A stretch of DNA of 13,123 nucleotides from Elusimicrobia bacterium RIFCSPHIGHO2_02_FULL_57_9 (GTDB lineage: Bacteria; Elusimicrobiota; Elusimicrobia; UBA1565; UBA9628): positions 1,765-14,887 of the forward strand of contig MGUO01000314.1 of assembly GCA_001800015.1 (NCBI GenBank). Reading direction: 5' to 3'. Below the pieces are notes generated by a model. The model made no database searches, was not told where the DNA came from, and saw nothing but the letters and a program-made list of their open reading frames with translations. A program made the translations under genes and the position numbers. Of the stretch, positions 9,801 through 13,123 are shown in pieces (position 1 is the first letter of the stretch; every line of letters starts with the position of its first letter).

Positions 9801-12800
9801 TCAGGTTTTCGATGGTTCGCTTATAAACCGATTCGGCGCTCTCCCGGGCGCCCTGAGAATTCACATAGGGAATATCTTGACTGCGGGCCATGGCGATGGA
9901 CCGCTCGATGGTCAGTTGGGCCTTGTCCAAGAAAATCTGCGCCAGGGGAATCTGCTCTCTTAAGGCGTCGTTGGAGGCCTTGATCACGGCATCGGCGAAT
10001 AGGAAGCGGGCCACCGCGTAAGTCGCCGGCGCGCTGTCCGGCTGCTTGAGGCTGGCGGGAACCAGCCGCACCCCGGCATCCTTGGTTAAAAGCGCTATGG
10101 CATCATAAGTCGACGCCTCAAGCGGCTTCTGACTTCCCGTGGGAGGGCCGCCGGAGTTGCCGATGAGTTCTATTTTGGCGCCGCTTCCTTTCCCCTTGGC
10201 GTCTTCCCCGACCTGCAGCAGCCGATCGCCCAGCCTCTGGAAAAATTCAGTGTCGACTAATTCCTGCAGCTTGGCGGCGCCGGCGGCATCCGCGCTAATG
10301 TCGGTGCGCAAGCGATGAGCGGAGAAGTTATACTGTCCGTTGGAAAGCTGCTCGATTTTGGCCAGGATTCTGTTGATTTCGTCGGCTTGCGCCTTATATT
10401 GCGCGGCGCGCTGGACTCGCTCCGGGGCATATTTATTGATTTTGCCGGGCAAATCATAGGGCTGCAGCTCGCCGTAAAGCATTTCATTCGGGCCGCCCTT
10501 GCCGGCCGGGCGGGACTCTCCTGCCGGCAGCGTCGGGCCTTTGCGCCAAGCCACTTCATCCTTGCCCTCCTTGATGCCCTTATGATGGCCCTGAGCGTCA
10601 TCATAGCCGTCTATATTGCGCTGCAGGCGCGAGATCCAGTAGTTGATGGCATCGACAGACGGCCCCGGTTGGCCTTCAGGACCGCCGTGCGAGGCCAGGG
10701 CCCAGGGCACGGTTGTGTTGTAAAGTTTCTTGGTTTCCCTGATCAAGGTCAGCTTGCCGTCATAAAGCCGGAGCAAATCGCCGCCCGGCGGCCGCGCGGA
10801 CTCGATGGATTTATTCTGGAAGGGAATGAGCACATCTCTGATCACCCGCTCGGCCTCGCGCACGGGCGGCAGGATGGCGTTTTGCAGAAGAGCGTTTTTA
10901 CGAACAACCACGGCCTGCTGATTATCCAGCTTCTTGCGGAAAGCATCGTCCTTCATGTCCGTGGCCCAGGCGATGTCGGCGTCCACATCCGCCTTCACCT
11001 GATCGAACATTTTGATCAAGCCTTGCAACATCCTTTGAGTCTCGGGCAGGACATTGCCGACGGCGTCATTCAAAATGGGAAGAGCCCCGTCGGCCTCGGA
11101 CCAGCGAATCACCTCATAAGCGGCGTAGGGCAGGAGCTCGGCGATTTTAATGACGTTGATTTGCGCCTCGGTGACCCGAGGCTCGTCGCTGCGGGGGATT
11201 TGCACCGCCCGTATTTTATCGCCGTAAGCCTTGATATTATCCTGCAGTTGGGTGAGGGTGCCGCCTGACAGAGGAGGCAGGCCCGCGTCAGGGACCGCCG
11301 CGTTGATTCGCGCGGCCAATTGATCGATTTCCATCGTGAGAGCGCGCGTATTGCCTTGGGCTTCAATCAGGGTTTCCCCCGCCTTTTTCTGCCAGTACCG
11401 AGCGGACTCGTAGCTTTTTGCCCCTAATTCATCCTTCGTTTCCCTGGTATTGCCGGGATCCAGTTTAAGGTTGACGTAGTTCAAGGTTTTCTGAAATTCG
11501 TCTTGCTTGGCTTGCCAATGCTGCTTGCGCTGCTTCAGAGCCTCGATCATGGCGTCGGGCTGAGGGCTGGTGATTTGATTCCGAGGCCCGGGGATCGCGT
11601 TAATGACTAGAATCATGTGTTCCAGATCGGGTTTGCCCAATTCCCGCAAACCGCGCTCGGCATCCGCGATGTTCTCCCTGGCCTCTTGCAAATCTTTTTC
11701 CATTTTCGCCAATGAGAAGGCGTCGGGATCGTTCGGATTGCCCTTCTCGCGGAGCCGGACCAAGTCCCCGTTATTGATCTTCCTAACAGCCTCGTTATAG
11801 AATGCCTCCGCCTCCCCGCCGCCGGCATCCCTGTTGATTACGGCGATTATTTGAGAAATTCTAGTCTGAAAAGAGCTGATGGCCTTAACCCCCGCATCGG
11901 CCTCGTTGAGGAAGCGGAGCATGTCGTTCTTGCTGGTTTGGCTCTCCTTGACGTTTTTCTCCACGTCCTTTTTCCATTCGCCGGTCTTGGCCAGTTGGGC
12001 TTCAGCCTCGGCCTTATTCTTGATATTGCCGTCATGCCCGGTCTTTATTTTCTGCAGTTTCGCACCCAGGAAGGCCTGCATCTCGCGTATGACTTTCTGG
12101 GCCTCGTTGATTTCCTTGACGGCGAAGGCCAGGTCCACGAAAGCGGCCAGGCGCGAGGCATCGGTGCGGAAATTGAGCACGGCCTTGCCGTCGCGGCGGT
12201 TGTGCAGGGCCAGATTGTGCAATTTATTCTGCGCGGCTAAAAGCCGGGTCAGGGCGTCGCGATTGGCCGTTTCCCCCGCGAAATCCCCGCGCAAAACCTC
12301 GATTTCATCCATCAGCGCGTCGATTTCCTTGAGCACGGCTTGATCCACGCTCAGTAAAGGGCCCTCCTTCCGGCGCAAGGCTCGATCTTCATCGATGGCG
12401 GAAACGCGCTCATACAAAGCCTTAAGCGAGGCTTCTTTCACGCCTAAAGCATCCCAAAACCCGGCCCGATCCTTGGCCTCTTCGCCCAGCCGGCCGTCCC
12501 GGTTATAGTAGTCCTGGATCTCCTTGAGTTTCTTCACTTCAGCCAGGTTATCCGACTTCGGATTTTTGAGATCATCGCCCTGGGCCAGCTTGGACTCGAT
12601 ATAGGCTTGGGCTATGGCGGGGTCGAGCTCTTTTTTCAGGCGCTCAAATTCGGCCCGCTCTTGCGGAGTGATGGGACGGCTTTCTTTTTGCAGCTCGGCC
12701 GCTTCCTGATCGGCCTTTTGCGCTTCGTCGCGCAGTTCTCGCGCCTGCTTCTTGGCCGCGCCGGCTTCCTTGCCCAGGCCGCCGGCCATGCCCTTGAGCT

Positions 12801-13123
12801 CCTTAATCCGGGCTTCTATTTGCTCGGACGATTTTTTGTAGAGCTCCGGGTCAAAGTTATAAACCTCTTCGCTCTCAACACCGGCCGGAGCGCCCAATGC
12901 GCCGGCGATCTGACCGGCTTGAAACCCGGAAAGATCCGCCGCCGAGGGCATGAATAAACGGATGGCCCAATTGGCGCCATGCATGGTCCAGTCGGAGATA
13001 TTGAGGCCCGTAGCTTCCTGCGCCTGATAAAGCATCCAGTTGCCCCAGGTAATAGCGCCGCCCATCCCGAAAACCCCTTCCCCCTGGCCGCCGTCAACCG
13101 CCGCCCCGATGAAATGCAGCAGA
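889..13123 (-). CDS. Giant cysteine-free envelope protein with TolC-like repeats (5' end outside window)
   Basis: The reading frame is open from the window edge to the TAA at 889-891: 4,058 codons from the ATG at 13065 plus 19 open codons upstream. Those upstream codons (reading ...FIGAAVDGGQGEGVFG) join smoothly to MGGAITWGNW, there is no signal peptide at that Met, and no stop lies between, so the real start is probably beyond 13123. A purine-rich stretch just before the ATG leaves an internal start possible. Order of parts: helical N-terminal third; beta-rich domain (about 1310-1690); TolC/OEP-like segments (about 1760-2830); helical C-terminal third with two beta-containing modules; Pro-rich linker; one transmembrane helix and a basic tail. 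No cysteine occurs, where a typical bacterial protein of this size would have roughly 40. I cannot name a family for the whole protein. An extracytoplasmic scaffold or conduit is inferred from the anchor, the Cys exclusion and the TolC-like segments. No enzyme active site was recognised. Confidence 0.93.
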   Translation of the reverse strand, partial: LLHFIGAAVDGGQGEGVFGMGGAITWGNWMLYQAQEATGLNISDWTMHGANWAIRLFMPSAADLSGFQAGQIAGALGAPAGVESEEVYNFDPELYKKSSEQIEARIKELKGMAGGLGKEAGAAKKQARELRDEAQKADQEAAELQKESRPITPQERAEFERLKKELDPAIAQAYIESKLAQGDDLKNPKSDNLAEVKKLKEIQDYYNRDGRLGEEAKDRAGFWDALGVKEASLKALYERVSAIDEDRALRRKEGPLLSVDQAVLKEIDALMDEIEVLRGDFAGETANRDALTRLLAAQNKLHNLALHNRRDGKAVLNFRTDASRLAAFVDLAFAVKEINEAQKVIREMQAFLGAKLQKIKTGHDGNIKNKAEAEAQLAKTGEWKKDVEKNVKESQTSKNDMLRFLNEADAGVKAISSFQTRISQIIAVINRDAGGGEAEAFYNEAVRKINNGDLVRLREKGNPNDPDAFSLAKMEKDLQEARENIADAERGLRELGKPDLEHMILVINAIPGPRNQITSPQPDAMIEALKQRKQHWQAKQDEFQKTLNYVNLKLDPGNTRETKDELGAKSYESARYWQKKAGETLIEAQGNTRALTMEIDQLAARINAAVPDAGLPPLSGGTLTQLQDNIKAYGDKIRAVQIPRSDEPRVTEAQINVIKIAELLPYAAYEVIRWSEADGALPILNDAVGNVLPETQRMLQGLIKMFDQVKADVDADIAWATDMKDDAFRKKLDNQQAVVVRKNALLQNAILPPVREAERVIRDVLIPFQNKSIESARPPGGDLLRLYDGKLTLIRETKKLYNTTVPWALASHGGPEGQPGPSVDAINYWISRLQRNIDGYDDAQGHHKGIKEGKDEVAWRKGPTLPAGESRPAGKGGPNEMLYGELQPYDLPGKINKYAPERVQRAAQYKAQADEINRILAKIEQLSNGQYNFSAHRLRTDISADAAGAAKLQELVDTEFFQRLGDRLLQVGEDAKGKGSGAKIELIGNSGGPPTGSQKPLEASTYDAIALLTKDAGVRLVPASLKQPDSAPATYAVARFLFADAVIKASNDALREQIPLAQIFLDKAQLTIERSIAMARSQDIPYVNSQGARESAESVYKRTIENLSNIRDFVGSGVDFFDMKILWDQDAAKTVDKVNTYYDSLAKIYGKGLTVGDKEVEAWQKMHDALQTTYKDLQTKRARIENWLRQLSRPEESALARVGKDISAIMDLTKAVGEANKDWHEVNDQLKRTDAILKSKRLELEAKQARLREVLADPALQDSLDPARVARIEKLRMSRGMWAAGSGGDDPEFMVVKKSQLSAFVDGVLNLWQYKNSMQNLDPIRQDLLGNPAALANLIPHSQILDFSDTADGFYLVYQSRFSLPHGLENATQVTLGNIGRVMGNNLSLTGYVFGSPSNDENAPYGDKGLSLGVESLQFKNGVNYIDVDLHRFAYDIPPDAGVVSQAKQMRLRVFEDHAEFLFGDRLYWGAAGFADFALDNAMEKPYYYGGVTKASLKLHEVARLNVEQQALWVKDPRFFQQPINLDFTGFDPDLRRDFPINVKADDRRYYRTQAGPSFDVARLFNMDSDKGFSLDMFFSKTSGTDDINQTAMGASILNSFSLKDDKGKPWAVFSNKVQGELGQKFNTLSDTLSASFPDHGLVISAEGKILGTAKEFYGNLRATKKLGEHSSIGVGYGAAWLGMNNRASLNMETSYTLRQIWEGALGRAREKLSGGEILDAYKGGLDEFLSRRQGDKSAQLGELQRVFDRDMAGKIITQDIGRIFKEIQDLRKAGSFLDNTRVSAMAGYTSSAVSDDRTERTLGGGPGAGSQTSLTLSKTQKALIAAKTPALFREGLRLQEHKVERVKQLQGLFKDLAQTQWELRVARSEIENAGSPALSRQAEVRLAEAAKNLNQAILSYNSYTGRDPAAALPAALKQLDSSDLVELNAHIREIMSVPDGLIKILRSLDKEELEARLGLDPFNFMDYIPWVERLTFSVGVQLQDIMANQFFTLGATIRLPLYDPHSQAADKAFEFEMGAAHEEMEAAYDDQLLRLAREVESARLWANSAEILRPRLPQAVHDLETAIRDYRNKLITPTQMRAAFETWRWYITSLVDADGKAALASARANLDSNFARKLPRDNEPIKLSSLDAAFGIISRKSHSLEEAAKRHDGAKAMSQANNHRIQKAFVDVVAGAGLASGGMGWIPMLAITGIPVMPIFGFEFKPEELRLLQVKGDEAQSEYYLRLKTKLEAGLAFQLYQNIAAYDAAQKNLKNYDELLSQLPPGKNRDEVKLRREQALSTGNMALTTINYLLGRSADSPLDIELSAQAALAELSRLLKKLSPKENEQALLAARVELARSYQTMVEKNLKVEQMAIDPFSMLGRSLGRLIRAMSEQDAGDADKAASATIRTLSEQKAHDNFPREVAVQAASARAQLKLAQEELKSLEPKNDPESLIKKTELIYKSHVLKAGLALIGEAEDAASRSPQPLPRDFSELKGRLKQKQREIFVRPSQGPSELPDPGFLNHQARAFGRYYYANRTLSKEKIDRHFGEGWLELRLRYDRPPADVLVKLQRLKEQKADRLYHDAMIKESARAEILAGDFEANVHMLRWARGKTASPDGQFQGKLDEFIRRKDLQIKQARNQIVAMLGLDPRTSPEDLIALVPRHPSGALDPDVIAKSFLEKVRQAPLEQIRKTVFESGLPGSLRDEDDLIHQITADMLAESFSFKGVNYVGSAGLFRGKMIAGGFAEAPDPSAIENGLEKVISRTLRSQLEKLGAQQELSLNLHSLFAKVQDGMILLEAKRKAIEALEEEYRALMGQAKSDAQITEADAARERVVKAWLDFAEQITQTKSEFVALRGELEALELSSDVPLRAAGSEFEDMPRLKHDPKEELLTYWTDRFLDDDFKSRQAAILDKLGAGVSPELKAKIAEKAHYFRMARRNADAVLHKDFAPGEKFEWLSRNDFQGKREALRAQLAELLKGLGTLEKANPAWAELLGFLRSDIEKQDARSVLERAQRVVAGKGLRQAYWKAVPAPHAVDGAFASLEILNAKVDETRQVLLDGYMLNISRDPSYFILKDMLLDDYLKAQASFDAELVKTISSQEVREDKAYSWGLDGLYDIRGALARSIDGARSGRGMLALDALIMLEESRLAAAKWDERPQGELDAVAAALYSLKQTKQRWAKGASDLTPLHAVTSISQDGSRLWTINGWLEAGEFKTKKDSGRIIEKDGRFYLKGDGEKPLEYEVLAGVDIRASEREHAAKASQDNRFILETHHKMTTHDFVLDRPGREGKEGYSVKDIFGPQGKYGEGRIYFFEAPKVGERSGRLHRALDAVTALGMSPNDYVMYIYEGGAPPPPRSIFPTWESLKAAPQSEDFHQLRISVKGIDAMIGRATEGREGSLRQGYLKLKLNGHGFARDAQGKIAELYITSDDFSAAHKGFFNAQIFLRAAERDLKKGESKAQRLRQEADKLKETADLEYKKFKHEELGVRRHEAGKLLREGLEPGSDAFKAEFEKRVVRNSDFKSAQKHFEPYARRRTEGQDKYKEARAGVINAQKALADAKQILERSKTWSLYESRDLELELDRGGALTRALAKPVYGSSILDETIGPARGAQSLAVISGELFGVVMSGDKIKEFYQDRKAVDRAFKGWKVKSITLGKDDEPVKSADGRITKPVYRLSHYEDKDEDRVLLNRQYMIDEAREADSRQWRTKHEGIMPWNWVNLPLEVLRAPVDALKELTTGRDPNQEHYLGRLYMYKTEGGATVHHGFLRRAAGAIDILNLFPDPVERYFDPSQFPEKVKIDSAVRPGQNVLAKSMTDLEEKKDVHIGLEAWRRRLAYSREDLTSARSRTLAHFSGGVDETIISALRGREGIYERSSVKDKSGAQIIKEVLADPMVRDLRQADGSGVVKILAVPDNLAVDRVEKRLRVRLGAEQYERQAAALAGQPDRLIDEWELALSQDVKLKELFEASDLAFKESSVERQALLSRVKALWDDVHRRAWRIGAQEALERKIIERRDKAAQWRQRAAWWEDYAGRLLSGRRSALEPNPVPGSDHPQNSPPALPYMPWMWFGLLAILGSLGAWLALRRWRVRDA
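892..990 (-). other. C-terminal membrane anchor or sorting-type tail (residues 4026-4058)
   Basis: A Pro/Asn-rich linker (PNPVPGSDHPQNSPP, 4011-4025) leads to ALPYMPWMWFGLLAILGSLG and AWLALRRWRVRDA. The hydrophobic helix spans about 4032-4050 (bases 916-972) and is followed at once by RRWR. Positive-inside logic puts the short tail in the cytoplasm and the giant domain outside the inner membrane. The layout (Pro-containing motif, helix, basic tail) is like tripartite CTERM/sortase-type signals, but neither PEP nor LPxTG is present, so a plain anchor is the safer call. Confidence 0.7.
1696..2415 (-). other. Second mixed module with a distinctive aromatic/Pro motif (residues about 3551-3790)
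   Basis: Strand-type sequence (AQSLAVISGELFGVVMSGDK; PVYRLSHYEDKDEDRVLLNR) is followed by MPWNWVNLPLEVLRAPVDAL, HYLGRLYMYKTEGGATVHHG and NLFPDPVERYFDPSQFPEKV. The last three look like conserved-domain sequence, dense in Trp, Tyr, Pro and Gly, unlike the helical filler around them. I do not know the family. They make good seeds for a homologue search. Residues 3791-3950 after this return to helical sequence. Confidence 0.4.
2836..3615 (-). other. Mixed alpha/beta module (residues about 3151-3410)
   Basis: After about 300 helical residues the sequence becomes strand-rich: LHAVTSISQDGSRLWTINGW, GRIIEKDGRFYLKGDG, GYSVKDIFGPQGKYGEGRIY, DYVMYIYEGGAPPPPRSIFP, FHQLRISVKGID and KIAELYITSDDFSAAHKGFF. 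It contains the only PPPP run I see (3319-3322). Family not recognised. It is followed by a coiled-coil stretch (about 3411-3545, bases 2431-2835), for example SKAQRLRQEADKLKETADLE, after which a second mixed module begins. Confidence 0.4.
3107..3120. repeat. Perfect 14-base GC palindrome within the GGAPPPP codons
   Basis: GGCGGCGCGCCGCC is its own reverse complement. It arises where Gly-Gly-Ala codons meet Pro codons on the minus strand, so codon composition alone can explain it. Confidence 0.6.
4576..4878 (-). other. TolC/OEP-like segment 6, degenerate (residues about 2730-2830)
   Basis: ELSLNLHSLFAKVQDGMILL is a possible strand-to-helix junction. It is followed by helix EAKRKAIEALEEEYRALMGQ, the turn AKSDAQITEAD, and return helix ERVVKAWLDFAEQITQTKSE. 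The order matches a TolC second half-repeat with a short strand. Because helical hairpins are common in this protein, the call is tentative. Confidence 0.3.
5176..5523 (-). other. TolC/OEP-like segment 5 (residues about 2515-2630)
   Basis: GWLELRLRYDRPPADVLVKL gives a strand with 'RYDRP' in the place of 'PLFDG', followed by QRLKEQKADRLYHDAMIKES and further helix, ending VAMLGLDPRTSPEDLIALVP. The closing 'LGL.P...PeDL' is typical of the end of a TolC first half-repeat. The middle hairpin loop (ARGKTASPDGQFQGKLDE) is compact. Confidence 0.42.
5731..6135 (-). other. TolC/OEP-like segment 4, degenerate (residues about 2311-2445)
   Basis: The helix QALLAARVELARSYQTMVEK and following DPFSMLG sit where TolC proteins have the 'l.aar..v..a......a..P.l.l' run into the second half. 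Then EVAVQAASARAQLKLAQEEL and KKTELIYKSHVLKAGLAL look like the paired helices. A clear beta strand is missing between them, so this unit may have lost membrane strands or be a generic helical hairpin. Confidence 0.3.
6196..6576 (-). other. TolC/OEP-like segment 3 (residues about 2164-2290)
   Basis: GMGWIPMLAITGIPVMPIFG and FEFKPEELRLLQVKGDEAQS resemble a strand-turn-helix entry, followed by helices (LRLKTKLEAGLAFQLYQNIA; RDEVKLRREQALSTGNMALT) and the ending INYLLGRSADSPLDIEL. That ending is very like the 'aLn.LLGrp.d.pl.l' close of TolC first half-repeats. The segment is about the expected length for one half-repeat. Confidence 0.5.
6529..6550. repeat. Perfect 9-base-pair inverted repeat inside the coding sequence
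   Basis: CATCACCGG (6529-6537) and CCGGTGATG (6542-6550) are exact reverse complements separated by four bases. In the mRNA this is a nine-pair hairpin with a tetraloop, within the codons for ITGIPVM near the start of TolC-like segment 3. No U-run follows, so it is not a terminator. Confidence 0.7.
6778..7206 (-). other. TolC/OEP-like segment 2, the clearest (residues about 1954-2096)
   Basis: Strands RLTFSVGVQLQDIM and FFTLGATIRLPLYDP are followed by HSQAADKAFEFEMGAAHEEM, then a long helix, the hairpin turn AIRDYRNKLITPTQMRAAFE and a return helix. The LPLYDP...A...A signature closely follows the 'lslplFd.g...a....a' strand-to-helix junction of OEP second repeats, and the turn 'Y..kliTptqm' matches the 'y..G..s..d.l' turn of the family. 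This is the best evidence that the protein contains TolC-type structure. Confidence 0.6.
7381..7788 (-). other. TolC/OEP-like segment 1 (residues about 1760-1895)
   Basis: A beta-type start (TRVSAMAGYTSS, then TSLTLSKTQKALIAAKTPAL) leads into two long helices (REGLRLQEHKVERVKQLQGL; LSRQAEVRLAEAAKNLNQAI) and ends YNSYTGRDPAAALPAAL. This follows the order of a TolC first half-repeat: strand, helix, hairpin, helix, then a closing 'LLG-x-P' type turn. It pairs naturally with the next segment. The match is by pattern; a profile search against OEP (PF02321) would decide. Confidence 0.5.
7996..9138 (-). other. Beta-rich, barrel-like domain (residues about 1310-1690)
   Basis: The composition changes sharply here: fewer Glu/Lys helices, many strands of 8-12 residues with alternating polar and hydrophobic or aromatic residues, separated by Asp/Gly/Asn turns. 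Examples are LSLGVESLQFKNGVNYIDVD, AEFLFGDRLYWGAAGFADFA, KGFSLDMFFSKTSG, HGLVISAEGKILG and SSIGVGYGAAWLGMNNRASL. This resembles outer-membrane beta-barrels or large beta-sheet surface domains. It directly precedes the TolC-like segments. I cannot tell barrel from sandwich by eye and recognise no Pfam family. Confidence 0.45.
9241..13065 (-). other. N-terminal helical region of the giant protein (residues about 1-1275)
   Basis: Almost entirely charged, Ala/Leu/Glu/Lys-rich helical sequence with few beta-type stretches. The first 60 residues differ: they are Gly- and aromatic-rich (GGAITWGNW, HGANWAIRLFMPSAADL) and may end a preceding membrane or surface-associated domain lying outside the window. 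Residues 78-165 (12571-12834) have strong coiled-coil character, for example ARELRDEAQKADQEAAELQK. Further helical pairs occur at about 355-475, 500-590, 1040-1090 and 1140-1245, broken by Pro/Gly loops near 490-505, 595-602, 755-765, 795-803 and 840-860. I recognise no named domain. A rod or hairpin-stacked spacer is inferred. Confidence 0.55.

Noticed and set aside
10315..11268. 317-codon plus-strand ORF, and others such as 3643-4425 and 6694-7443
   Set aside because: They lie antisense to the giant gene and have shadow-type composition (many His, Arg, Gln and Gly, no domain logic). Long antisense frames are expected opposite a GC-rich gene with few stop-complement codons.
9241..12834. SMC/kinesin-like or other cytoplasmic coiled-coil ATPase
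   Set aside because: No Walker A or B motif was seen in the chain, and Cys exclusion plus the C-terminal anchor point outside the cytoplasm.
1..13123. Mobile element, CRISPR array, tRNA or rRNA
   Set aside because: No direct-repeat array, transposase or integrase sequence, or structural RNA pattern was seen; the DNA is accounted for by two coding frames and a short gap.

Overview
The window is almost entirely one gene. A single uninterrupted minus-strand reading frame runs from the right edge (13123) to a TAA at 889-891, giving at least 4,077 residues. The methionine at 13065 is probably internal, because the frame stays open through the 58 bases upstream of it up to the window edge. A second minus-strand gene starts at 781, 107 bases downstream of the giant gene's stop. 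It begins with a Sec signal peptide and runs off the left edge after 260 codons. No tRNA, rRNA, CRISPR array, transposase or insertion sequence was recognised.

Layout of the giant protein, numbering residues from the Met at 13065: (i) about 1-1275, helical and coiled-coil rich; (ii) about 1310-1690, rich in short amphipathic beta strands, resembling an outer-membrane barrel or beta-sheet adhesin domain; (iii) about 1760-2830, up to six successive segments resembling the half-repeats of TolC/outer-membrane efflux proteins (OEP), the first two and the third most convincing; (iv) about 2830-4000, helical, with two mixed beta-containing modules at about 3151-3410 and 3551-3790; (v) a Pro-rich linker, one transmembrane helix (about 4032-4050) and the basic tail RRWRVRDA. 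There is no cysteine anywhere in the 4,058 residues read. With the C-terminal anchor, this argues strongly for a protein outside the cytoplasm.

Organism: a GC-rich (mid-50s to about 60% by eye) bacterium, probably diderm given the TolC-like and beta-barrel-like segments. The style (giant Cys-free envelope protein; neighbour with a Sec signal followed by a long Ala/Ser/Pro-rich linker) reminds me of Elusimicrobiota, with Omnitrophota as an alternative. This is an impression, not a demonstrated assignment.

How the parts could work together: the giant protein looks like a cell-envelope scaffold or conduit, with TolC-like hairpins and a beta domain towards the outer membrane or periplasm and a C-terminal inner-membrane anchor. 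The downstream gene also encodes an exported protein and could be co-expressed. The 107-base gap holds palindromes and a seven-T run that could attenuate or end transcription, so an operon is not proven. The most interesting possibility is that three TolC-like pairs lie in tandem on one chain, the number a TolC trimer normally assembles from three separate protomers.
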